Positions 1 to 5,606 of a DNA stretch of 7,216 nucleotides are shown piece by piece. Below the pieces are notes generated by a model that did not search any database, had not been told where the DNA came from, and saw only the letters and a list, made by a program, of their open reading frames with translations. The stretch is from an uncultured Ruminococcus sp. (GTDB lineage: Bacteria; Bacillota; Clostridia; Oscillospirales; Ruminococcaceae): assembly GCA_900553675.1 (NCBI GenBank), contig USEH01000112.1:1-7216 (forward strand), given 5' to 3'. The position numbers and the translations under genes were made by a program. Position 1 is the first letter of the stretch, and every line of letters starts with the position of its first letter.

Positions 1-380
1 CATTGGGTACTCGCGATGCAGGAGCCGTTACAGTCGCAGTAAACTATTTCTCAGATGCAAAGATTCTTTTTAATGTTTCAAGAGGGAGCTTTATGCCTAC
101 ACCGAACGTGGATAGCTGCGTTGTTCGGTTCGATATCCGGCGCGAGACACCAAAGGTGAAGGATGAAGATTTCTTTTTCAAGGTAGTCCGCGGTATGTTC
201 TCGCAGAGAAGGAAAACTCTTTTAAACTGCGTAAGCGGCTCTATGGGAATTGATAAGACGACTCTTGAAAGCGTTATGTCTCGCGCGGGAATCAAGCCAT
301 CGGCACGACCGGAGGAGCTTGATATGGATATGATGATACGCCTTTCGGACGAGCTTTTCTCGCTTAATAGTAACACCTGA
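1..380 (+). CDS. rsmA: 16S rRNA adenine dimethyltransferase RsmA, C-terminal part (5' truncated by window edge)
   Basis: This is the last 126 or so codons of RsmA (KsgA), the SAM-dependent enzyme that dimethylates two adjacent adenines near the 3' end of 16S rRNA during small-subunit maturation. The open frame runs in from the left edge, so the N-terminal methyltransferase core (SAM-binding motif and catalytic NLPY-type motif) lies outside the window. What is visible is the characteristic end of the catalytic domain, with TVAVNYF and then FMPTPNVDSCVVRF (a match to the family pattern FxPxPxVxSxVxR, from base 90). The helical C-terminal domain follows, with FFKVVRGMFSQRRKTLLN and a PEEL segment near the end. 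The frame closes with TGA at 378-380. No terminator hairpin is obvious before the next promoter at 423. Identification is confident from these motifs; only the true start and upstream context are unknown. Confidence 0.95.
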   Translation, partial: LGTRDAGAVTVAVNYFSDAKILFNVSRGSFMPTPNVDSCVVRFDIRRETPKVKDEDFFFKVVRGMFSQRRKTLLNCVSGSMGIDKTTLESVMSRAGIKPSARPEELDMDMMIRLSDELFSLNSNT

Positions 381-422
381 CAAATGAAAGCTATATTATT
401 TATGCAAAACAGCAAAAAATCG

Positions 423-451
423 TTGACTTGCGTTCACTTTAATGCTATAAT
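423..451 (+). promoter_or_regulatory. Strong sigma-A-type promoter with extended -10, for the lrp-aminotransferase-ispE-radical SAM operon
   Basis: A -35 hexamer TTGACT (423-428) is separated by exactly 17 bp from TATAAT (446-451). The -10 is preceded by TG one base upstream (TGCTATAAT), giving an extended -10. Transcription would start near 458, leaving a leader of about 25 nt before the ATG at 483. AAAGGA at 469-474 is a well-spaced ribosome binding site (8 nt). The leader is very AT-rich, with two similar TATAATA-type blocks, which could suit autoregulation by the Lrp-type product. That last point is inference. Confidence 0.85.
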
Positions 452-482
452 ATAAAGAAATATATAATAAAGGATTGATACC

Positions 483-956
483 ATGACACAGCTTATAAGG
501 CTATTAAAATCTAATGCCCGCCTATCAAACGCCGACCTTGCAACTATGCTCGGCGTGACTGAAACCGCAGTTGCAAACGAAATTGAAGCATTGGAAAAAA
601 GCGGAGTTATAAAGGGCTATACCGCTATTGTCGACGAAGAAATGACCGATAAGGACAGCATTACCGCATATATAGAGCTTTCCGTAACCCCCAAGGCTCA
701 GGTGGGATATGATGAGATAGCGCGCCATATCGCCGAATACGACGAGGTTGAAAGCATATCGCTGATGTCCGGAGGATACGACCTTGCGGTCACTGTAAGA
801 TGCCGCAATATCAAGGAGGTTTCTATGTTCGTCGCGCAGAGGCTTGCAACAATCGACGGCGTTATATCCACCTCAACTCACTTCTTCCTGCAAAAGTATA
901 AGGAAAACGGCATCCTGCTTGTCGAGGAATCGCCCGACGAACGCGGAAAGGAATAG
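483..956 (+). CDS. Lrp/AsnC family transcriptional regulator
   Basis: This 157-residue protein has the standard two-part Lrp/AsnC architecture. The N-terminal winged helix-turn-helix occupies roughly residues 1-50; the segment with LATMLGVTETAVANEI and then LEKSGVIKGY is the helix-turn-helix followed by the wing, as in Lrp. The C-terminal RAM (amino-acid sensing, oligomerising) domain spans about residues 60-140, with the typical VESISLMSGGYDLAVTV strand-turn-strand. Proteins of this family usually bind DNA as octamers or other multimers of dimers and respond to amino acids. The ATG at 483 has AAAGGA 8 nt upstream. The aminotransferase gene follows after 9 nt, a pairing that recalls yugG-yugH of Bacillus subtilis. 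I infer that it controls its own operon in response to an amino acid or keto acid handled by that enzyme. The effector cannot be read from the sequence. Confidence 0.92.
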   Translation: MTQLIRLLKSNARLSNADLATMLGVTETAVANEIEALEKSGVIKGYTAIVDEEMTDKDSITAYIELSVTPKAQVGYDEIARHIAEYDEVESISLMSGGYDLAVTVRCRNIKEVSMFVAQRLATIDGVISTSTHFFLQKYKENGILLVEESPDERGKE

Positions 957-965
957 TATCTTAAA

Positions 966-2144
966 ATGATGGACTATAATTCACTTCTTGGCAAGACCGC
1001 TTCCGAAATCAAGCCCTCCGGCATACGCAAATACTTCGATATTGCCGCCACGCTTGACGATGTAATTTCACTTGGAATCGGCGAGCCTGATTTTTATACG
1101 CCATGGCCGATAAGGCGCGCGGCTATACTTGCTCTTGAGCGTGGCAAAACGGTTTATACCGCGAATTCCGGTCTTATCAAGCTAAGAAAGACAATATCGG
1201 AGTATACTGCGTCGAGAACCGGCGTTGAGTACGACCCTGCAAAGGAAATAATCGTAACTGTCGGCGGCTCCGAAGCTATCGACCTTACGGTGAGAACATT
1301 GGTAGAGCCGGGGGACGAGGTTATCATTCCTGAGCCTTCGTTTGTCTGCTATAAGCCGATAGTAAAGCTTGCGGGAGGAACTCCTGTAATTATAGAAACC
1401 AAGGCTGAGGATAATTTCAAACTCATGCCGGAGGCTCTTAAGGCGGCAATCACCCCAAGGACAAAGCTGCTTGTCCTTCCGTTCCCGAATAACCCCACCG
1501 GAGCTATAATGACCCGTGAGGATTTAGAGCCTATCGCCGAAATACTCAGAGGTACAAATATCGCCGTGCTTACAGACGAAATATATGCCGAGCTTACCTA
1601 CGGCAGAGAGCATTTTTCAATTATCTCGCTTGACGGTATGCGCGAACGCACCATCTATGTAAACGGCTATTCAAAGGCATTTTCTATGACGGGCTGGCGA
1701 CTCGGCTATCTCTGCGGTCCGAATGAAATCATCCGCCATGCTCTTAAAATACATCAGTATGGTATAATGTCCGCACCGACTGTCAGCCAGTACGCGGCAA
1801 TAGAAGCAATGACCACCTGCGAAGAGGACGTCAGACGTATGAACTCGGAATACGATATGCGCAGGCGGTATCTTGTCAACGCCTTTAACGAGCTGGGACT
1901 TGACTGCTTTACTCCCGAAGGCGCGTTTTATGTTTTCCCATGCATAAAATCAACAGGTCTTAAGAGCGAGGAGTTCTGCGAAAAGCTGCTTTACACCAAA
2001 CGTGTTGCGGTGATTCCCGGAACAGCCTTCGGTGACTGCGGAGAGGGCTATGTGCGTGTTTCGTATGCGTATTCAATCAAGCACCTTATGGAAGCCATAA
2101 AGCGAATTCGCGAATTCATGTCGGAGATATCGGAAAATGAATAG
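966..2144 (+). CDS. PLP-dependent class I/II aminotransferase (YugH/PatA-like)
   Basis: This is a 392-residue fold-type I pyridoxal-phosphate aminotransferase of full family length. Visible motifs are the N-terminal IKPSGIRKYFD and LGIGEPDF, NNPTG at residues 175-179, DEIYAELTY with Asp204 (pyridine nitrogen) and Tyr207, SKAFSMTGWRLGY with the Schiff-base Lys237 and phosphate-binding Arg245, and RVSYAYS with Arg364 for the substrate alpha-carboxylate. From memory, the KIHQYGIMSAPTVSQYAAIEA-type segment and overall layout are closest to B. subtilis YugH and, less so, PatA, the N-acetyl-diaminopimelate aminotransferase. The substrate could therefore be aspartate, an aromatic amino acid or a diaminopimelate precursor; motifs alone do not decide. 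Two consecutive ATGs (966 and 969) are possible starts. An AAAGGA at 947-952, overlapping the end of the regulator gene, sits 13 nt before the first. The end overlaps ispE by 8 nt, indicating one transcript. Confidence 0.93.
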   Translation: MMDYNSLLGKTASEIKPSGIRKYFDIAATLDDVISLGIGEPDFYTPWPIRRAAILALERGKTVYTANSGLIKLRKTISEYTASRTGVEYDPAKEIIVTVGGSEAIDLTVRTLVEPGDEVIIPEPSFVCYKPIVKLAGGTPVIIETKAEDNFKLMPEALKAAITPRTKLLVLPFPNNPTGAIMTREDLEPIAEILRGTNIAVLTDEIYAELTYGREHFSIISLDGMRERTIYVNGYSKAFSMTGWRLGYLCGPNEIIRHALKIHQYGIMSAPTVSQYAAIEAMTTCEEDVRRMNSEYDMRRRYLVNAFNELGLDCFTPEGAFYVFPCIKSTGLKSEEFCEKLLYTKRVAVIPGTAFGDCGEGYVRVSYAYSIKHLMEAIKRIREFMSEISENE

Positions 2145-2982
2145 TCTTTCACAAAAGGCTTATGCTAAGATTAATCTCACGCTGGACGTCACCGGAATAC
2201 TGCCCAACGGCTATCATTCTCTAAGAACCGTCATGCAGACAATATCTCTTTTTGATACCGTAACCGTGACTCTCAAGAACTGCGCCGACATACATATTTT
2301 GTGTGACGATGCAGGAGTTCCCACCGACGAGCGCAATACCTGCTATAAGGCAGCAAAGCTGTTTTTAGAAGCCGTGGGCAAAGCTGAGTGTGGAGCCGAT
2401 ATAGCCATCGAAAAGCATATACCTTCAATGGCGGGCTTAGGCGGAGGCTCGGCTGACAGCGCGGCGGTTTTGCGAATCTTAAACATACTGCTTAAAAAGA
2501 ATCTGAGTGCTGATAAGCTATGTGAAATAGCTGTTAATGTCGGGGCAGACGTTCCTTTTCTGATAAACGGCGGGACTGCACTGTGCGAGGGCATAGGCGA
2601 AAAAATCACGCCGGTTTCATATGATGTAAAGCATAATGTTCTGCTTGTAAAGCCTGATTTTGGAATATCCACGCCGCTTGCATACAAAAGCTTTGACGAT
2701 AAAAAGCTAATAAGCGTGGATATGTCTGCAAGTCTGATTTCCGCTATGCATAACGGCGAAGCGATATACGATTACCTTTCCAACGACCTTGAAACAGCCG
2801 TTGCAGATGACAAAATCATCAGAATAAAGCAAGAGCTTAAGGGCTGCCGCGCAAAAGCTTCAATGATGACCGGAAGCGGCTCCTGCGTTTATGGTTTGTT
2901 TGACAGCGAAGGCGAGTGCCTGCGAGCGCTTGACCGTCTTTCCGGCAGATATGCATTTGTTTATGCTTGTAAAACGATATGA
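2137..2982 (+). CDS. ispE: 4-diphosphocytidyl-2-C-methyl-D-erythritol kinase IspE
   Basis: IspE phosphorylates the 2-hydroxyl of CDP-methylerythritol with ATP, the fourth enzymatic step of the MEP pathway to isopentenyl diphosphate, in the cytosol. The 281-residue product has all GHMP-kinase landmarks: AKINLTLDV near the start with Lys11 and Asn13, the glycine-rich ATP loop PSMAGLGGGSADSAAVL from residue 96, VGADVPFLINGG with the likely catalytic Asp138, and the C-terminal MTGSGSCVYGLF from residue 244. Length is normal for the family. The ATG lies 8 nt inside the end of the aminotransferase gene, with GGAG at 2123-2126 about 10 nt upstream. The TGA overlaps the ATG of the next gene (ATGA at 2979-2982), so translation is probably coupled. 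In Bacillus, ispE sits a few genes downstream of rsmA. The same neighbourhood is partly kept here but with the regulator-aminotransferase pair in between. Confidence 0.96.
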   Translation: MNSLSQKAYAKINLTLDVTGILPNGYHSLRTVMQTISLFDTVTVTLKNCADIHILCDDAGVPTDERNTCYKAAKLFLEAVGKAECGADIAIEKHIPSMAGLGGGSADSAAVLRILNILLKKNLSADKLCEIAVNVGADVPFLINGGTALCEGIGEKITPVSYDVKHNVLLVKPDFGISTPLAYKSFDDKKLISVDMSASLISAMHNGEAIYDYLSNDLETAVADDKIIRIKQELKGCRAKASMMTGSGSCVYGLFDSEGECLRALDRLSGRYAFVYACKTI

Positions 2983-3884
2983 TTAGTGATAAATATAAGA
3001 ATTGTAATCTCTGCCCGCGCCGCTGCGGTGTTGACAGAACCAAATCGGCAGGCTTTTGCCGTCAGTCCGATAAAATAAGAATCGCCCGCGCCGACCTGCA
3101 TATGTGGGAGGAACCCTGCATATCCGGCAAAGAAGGCTCGGGTGCTGTGTTCTTTTCGGGATGCACACTTAAATGCTGCTTCTGCCAGAACTTTGAAATA
3201 TCCCAGCAGTACAAGGGCTACGAGGTAACAGAGCGTGAGCTTGCGGACATATTTTTAAAGCTTCAGGATAAGGGAGCAAACAATATCAACCTTGTCAGCC
3301 CAACGCCATTTGTCCCCGGCATTATCTCAGCCCTTGATATCGCCCGCCCAAAGCTCAGAATCCCTGTTGTATACAACTGCGGTGGATATGAAAATATTGA
3401 AACAATCGATATGCTAAATGGGTATGTTGATATATATCTGCCCGACTTAAAGTATTTCAGCGATGAGCCTGCCACAATATACTCAGGCGCAAGCAATTAT
3501 TATGATACAGCCATAGCGGCGATAAAGCATATGCAAAAGCAGGTTGGCAAGCCCCGCTATGACGACAGATGCATCATGAAAAGCGGAGTTATAGTTCGTC
3601 ATCTGACGCTTCCAACGCTTCGGCACGACTCTGAAAAGCTTTTGTATGCGCTGAGAGATAATTTCGAGCCTGATGATATCGTGCTTAGCCTTATGAGCCA
3701 GTATGTTCCCATGCATAGAGCCTGTGAGCACAAAGAGATCAACCGCAGGATATCGACTTTTGAGTATAATTTCGTGGTCGATCTGGCGGCTTCGCTGGGA
3801 TTTGAGGGATATTCTCAGGAAAAAGCCGCCGCAGACAAGGGCTATGTGCCGCAATTTTTTGGCTCAAAGCCCAAAGAATATTAA
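2979..3884 (+). CDS. Radical SAM protein, COG1313/PflX type (annotated as putative pyruvate formate-lyase activating enzyme)
   Basis: This is a 301-residue iron-sulfur protein of the radical SAM superfamily. The cluster-binding CxxxCxxC is Cys62, Cys66 and Cys69 in SGCTLKCCFCQNFEIS. A second cysteine set precedes it: CNLCPRRCGVDR and then C27 (Cys9, Cys12, Cys16, Cys27), the N-terminal signature of the COG1313 group and suggestive of an extra metal or Fe-S site. Downstream are NLVSPTPFVPGI, VVYNCGGYE, LPDLKYF and a C-terminal LSLMSQYVPM, all characteristic of this group. Such proteins are often labelled PflA-like or PflX, but to my knowledge no substrate has been established, and no pyruvate formate-lyase or other glycyl-radical enzyme gene is present in this window. 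The ATG overlaps the ispE stop by 4 nt. The gene is last in the operon and is followed immediately by a hairpin terminator. Family assignment is firm; function is unknown. Confidence 0.92.
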   Translation: MISDKYKNCNLCPRRCGVDRTKSAGFCRQSDKIRIARADLHMWEEPCISGKEGSGAVFFSGCTLKCCFCQNFEISQQYKGYEVTERELADIFLKLQDKGANNINLVSPTPFVPGIISALDIARPKLRIPVVYNCGGYENIETIDMLNGYVDIYLPDLKYFSDEPATIYSGASNYYDTAIAAIKHMQKQVGKPRYDDRCIMKSGVIVRHLTLPTLRHDSEKLLYALRDNFEPDDIVLSLMSQYVPMHRACEHKEINRRISTFEYNFVVDLAASLGFEGYSQEKAAADKGYVPQFFGSKPKEY

Positions 3885-3891
3885 TATAGAA

Positions 3892-3924
3892 CCGTGATTT
3901 CCAGCCTTGGGAATCACGGCTTTT
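3892..3924 (+). terminator. Rho-independent terminator of the lrp-to-radical SAM operon
   Basis: The arms CCGTGATTTCC (3892-3902) and GGGAATCACGG (3909-3919) form an uninterrupted 11-bp stem with one T-G wobble and a 6-nt loop. A C and then TTTT (3921-3924) follow directly. It begins 7 nt after the TAA of the radical SAM gene, so it should end that transcript and isolate the dipicolinate operon downstream. The T-run is short, so termination may not be complete. Confidence 0.85.
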
Positions 3925-3937
3925 CATTGAAGGCACA

Positions 3938-3967
3938 TTGTCATCTTTACCCTGATCATCATATATT
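3938..3967 (+). promoter_or_regulatory. Candidate promoter for dpaA-dpaB
   Basis: TTGTCA (3938-3943) and TATATT (3962-3967) are each one base from the sigma-A consensus, with an 18-bp spacer. The same stretch also reads as a possible mother-cell promoter: CATATATT (3960-3967) is close to the CATA-type -10 elements of sigma-E and sigma-K, and GTCATCTT (3940-3947) resembles a sigma-E -35. Dipicolinate synthase genes are sigma-K-controlled in Bacillus, so a sporulation promoter is expected somewhere here. Which factor is used cannot be decided by eye. Either reading puts the start near 3974, ahead of the inverted-repeat element. Confidence 0.35.
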
Positions 3968-3986
3968 GTTGTATGAGCAATTAATA

Positions 3987-4086
3987 ATTTCAGTCTGAAG
4001 TGAAAAGGGGTGCTTTGGCAGCACACATAAAAATCGGGCACAAAACGCTGTACGATGAGTTTCGCACCCGATTCTTGGACTGAAAT
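3987..4086 (+). other. Nested inverted-repeat element in the dpaA leader (possible structured RNA)
   Basis: The 214-bp gap before dpaA contains a 100-nt block closed by a perfect 9-bp inverted repeat, ATTTCAGTC (3987-3995) and GACTGAAAT (4078-4086). Two further hairpins lie inside. GTGCT (4010-4014) pairs with AGCAC (4020-4024) around a 5-nt loop. AATCGGG (4032-4038) pairs with CCCGATT (4067-4073), and inside that an imperfect extension pairs AAAC (4043-4046) with GTTT (4059-4062). Together they would give a closed three-way-junction-like fold. The block ends 22 nt before the dpaA ribosome binding site. It could be an RNA leader, a small non-autonomous insertion (MITE-like) or chance. I do not recognise it as a named riboswitch, and no covariation could be examined. 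Confidence 0.4.
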
Positions 4087-4107
4087 AAGTAAACAACTAT
4101 GTATGAT

Positions 4108-4117
4108 AAGGACAGGG
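4108..4117 (+). promoter_or_regulatory. Ribosome binding site that decides the dpaA start
   Basis: AAGGACAGGG lies 5-10 nt upstream of the ATG at 4123. It sits inside the reading frame that could also begin at the ATG at 4099, but that upstream ATG has no Shine-Dalgarno-like sequence before it. This favours the 4123 start. Confidence 0.7.
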
Positions 4118-4122
4118 TCAAT

Positions 4123-4965
4123 ATGAATATACTTGTTTTGGGCGGGGACGCCCGCCAGATATATTGCGCCGGGAGACTGTCGCTTGAACCCGGCATAATA
4201 ACGCATACACTATATTTAAAAGAAGATGACGACAAATGCATGGACAGCGTAAAACCGGACGTTATCGTTCTGCCTTATGTAACGCTTAAGGATGGCAGAA
4301 TAAGCTGTCCGCTTGTTTCAAAATCGGTTGATTTTGAAGAGATCCTGAAATATGTAAAAGCAGGCACTAAGCTTTTTGCCGGTATGCTTCCGTCGGATAA
4401 GAAGGATGAAATAATATCGGCAGGCGGTGAGGTATTTGACTGGTTTGATGATGAAGACCTGACGCAAAAAAATGCCGCTCTCACTGCAGATGGAGCGGCT
4501 CAGATAATCGTTGGAAAGTCGCACAGCGCGGTGAGTGGCTCTAAAATTCTGATTTTAGGATGGGGAAGAGTGGCAAAAGCGTGCGCCAAGCTGTTTCGGG
4601 CAATGGGAGCAGAGGTAGCTGTTTCCGCAAGAAGAAGCTCTGCTCGCTTGGACTGTGTTCTGAATGGCTACAAATCTTTTGAGTTTATAGACCGCAAAGC
4701 AATAGAGGCAGCTGACATTATAGTAAATACCATCCCATGCAACGTTATAAACGTCGATGAACTGAAAGCAATGCGCCAAGAATGCTGGATATTAGAGCTT
4801 GCCTCAAAGCCATATGGAGTTGATTTCTCGCTTGCCGAAGATATGAACAGGGAAGTAGTGCTGGGGGCGGGTCTTCCGGGAAAATATACTCCCGAATTTG
4901 CCGGAAGATATATGGCGGAGTCTGTTCTTTCAAAGTTTAAAAAAGGCGGTGATTGCAGTGGATAA
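4123..4965 (+). CDS. dpaA: Dipicolinate synthase subunit A (SpoVFA)
   Basis: DpaA with DpaB converts a lysine-pathway intermediate (dihydroxy-tetrahydrodipicolinate) to dipicolinic acid, which is made in the mother cell and loaded into the spore core with calcium. The 280-residue product opens with MNILVLGGDARQIY, matching the family's GGDARQ start. It carries a Rossmann NAD(P)-binding region, ILILGWGRVAKACAKLF, at about residues 143-159, and then NTIPCNVIN, LELASKPYGVDF and the C-terminal GAGLPGKYTPEFAGRY, all hallmarks of the family. The chosen ATG at 4123 follows AAGGACAGGG. An in-frame ATG at 4099 would add eight residues but lacks a ribosome binding site, and the family begins at the MNILVLGGDARQ position. 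The gene overlaps dpaB by 8 nt. Its presence is strong evidence that the organism makes endospores. Confidence 0.95.
   Translation: MNILVLGGDARQIYCAGRLSLEPGIITHTLYLKEDDDKCMDSVKPDVIVLPYVTLKDGRISCPLVSKSVDFEEILKYVKAGTKLFAGMLPSDKKDEIISAGGEVFDWFDDEDLTQKNAALTADGAAQIIVGKSHSAVSGSKILILGWGRVAKACAKLFRAMGAEVAVSARRSSARLDCVLNGYKSFEFIDRKAIEAADIIVNTIPCNVINVDELKAMRQECWILELASKPYGVDFSLAEDMNREVVLGAGLPGKYTPEFAGRYMAESVLSKFKKGGDCSG
4943..4953 (+). promoter_or_regulatory. Ribosome binding site that decides the GTG start of dpaB
   Basis: AAGGCGGTGAT differs by one base from the full anti-16S complement AAGGAGGTGAT and stands 8 nt (counted from its last G-G pair) before the GTG at 4958. It lies within the last codons of dpaA. 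It supports GTG 4958 over the in-frame ATG at 4898, which would overlap dpaA by 68 nt. Confidence 0.8.
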
Positions 4966-5545
4966 GGTTAGAATCGGATATTGCTTCACCGGCTCCTTCT
5001 GCACCTTCAAGACTGCTTTCGACGCGATGGAAAGATTATTTGAGCGCGGATATGATATCACACCTATAATGTCATTCAATTCCTATTCAATCGATACGCG
5101 CTTTGGAACTGCTGAATCGAACCGAAAGAAAGCAGAGGACATCTCCCACAAATCGATTATTCATACCATCGAGGGAGCAGAGCCGATAGGACCCAAAAGG
5201 ATGTTTGATATCCTTGCGGTAGTGCCGTGTACATCAAACACTCTTGCAAAACTTGCTCATGGCATTAACGACACTCCCGTTACCATGGCGGTGAAAAGTC
5301 ACATAAGAAACCAGCGTCCGGTAGTAATAGCGGTGTCAACCAACGACGCCCTTGCTGCTGCGGCGAAAAATTTGGGAACGCTTCAGGCTTTGAGAAATTA
5401 TTATTTCGTACCGTACAGGCAGGATGATTACCTTTTAAAGCCTTATTCCATGGTTGCAGACTTTTCTCAGCTTGAAAGAACCATCGAGCTTGCTCTTTCG
5501 GGAGTTCAGGTTCAGCCGATGGTGTTGCAGGCGGCTCAGGTATAA
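4958..5545 (+). CDS. dpaB: Dipicolinate synthase subunit B (SpoVFB)
   Basis: This is the second subunit of dipicolinate synthase, a flavoprotein-fold protein of the kind also seen in phosphopantothenoylcysteine decarboxylases. From the GTG start the product is 195 residues, normal for the family. It begins MDKVRIGYCFTGSFCTF, where the GxxxTGSxC motif is the flavin/phosphate-type loop. It continues with NSYSIDTRFG, AEPIGPKRMFDILAVVPCTSNTLAKLA, IRNQRPVVIAVSTNDAL and PYRQDDYLLKPYSMVAD. All of these line up from memory with B. subtilis SpoVFB. A longer reading from ATG 4898 would add 20 residues encoded by dpaA sequence and is unlikely. Initiation by GTG behind a near-perfect ribosome binding site, with an 8-nt overlap with dpaA, suggests coupled, roughly equal synthesis of the two subunits. 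No asd, dapG or dapA gene follows, unlike in Bacillus; the next gene is convergent. Confidence 0.95.
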   Translation: MDKVRIGYCFTGSFCTFKTAFDAMERLFERGYDITPIMSFNSYSIDTRFGTAESNRKKAEDISHKSIIHTIEGAEPIGPKRMFDILAVVPCTSNTLAKLAHGINDTPVTMAVKSHIRNQRPVVIAVSTNDALAAAAKNLGTLQALRNYYFVPYRQDDYLLKPYSMVADFSQLERTIELALSGVQVQPMVLQAAQV

Positions 5546-5551
5546 CATCAT

Positions 5552-5590
5552 AAAAAATGGCTTTACAAACGCCTAAACGCTTGTAAAGCC
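5552..5590 (-). terminator. Rho-independent terminator between convergent genes
   Basis: GGCTTTACAA (5559-5568) and TTGTAAAGCC (5581-5590) form a perfect 10-bp stem. A mismatch and two further pairs can follow, around a CCTAAA loop. Read on the minus strand, the stem is followed by a run of T (the AAAAAA at 5552-5557 on the plus strand), making a textbook terminator for the membrane-protein gene ending at 5607. On the plus strand, only a weak T-containing stretch follows (5593-5600), so it may also stop dpaB transcripts, less efficiently. Confidence 0.85.
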
Positions 5591-5606
5591 GATATTCTTT
5601 ACAGGA

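Noticed and set aside
2104..2117. Perfect 14-bp palindrome GAATTCGCGAATTC just upstream of the ispE start, a possible operator.
   Set aside because: It lies inside aminotransferase codons (R-I-R-E-F). A 14-bp perfect palindrome is expected about 0.4 times by chance in a window of this size, and there is no promoter next to it.
4010..4029. Resemblance of the GTGCT...GGCAGCACA hairpin to the 5' end of eukaryotic U6 snRNA.
   Set aside because: The match is about a dozen bases around a short hairpin in an otherwise bacterial context, and the following U6 bases do not match. It is coincidence.
3987..4086. Lysine riboswitch (L box) before dpaA, suggested by an AAGGGGTGC-like stretch and the pathway link.
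   Set aside because: The block is far shorter than the roughly 180-nt lysine aptamer and lacks its five-helix core and conserved junction sequences. There is also no terminator-like alternative hairpin with a T-run before dpaA.
4099..4122. Longer dpaA reading starting at ATG 4099.
   Set aside because: There is no ribosome binding site before it, and the conserved N-terminus begins at the ATG at 4123, which is preceded by AAGGACAGGG.
3739..4206. 155-residue minus-strand reading frame across the radical SAM 3' end and the dpaA leader.
   Set aside because: It runs antisense through a clear gene, a terminator hairpin and the dpaA start. Its translation has no recognisable family features or conserved motifs.
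4898..4957. Longer dpaB reading starting at ATG 4898.
   Set aside because: It would overlap dpaA by 68 nt and add 20 residues not expected in the family, while GTG 4958 has a near-perfect ribosome binding site.
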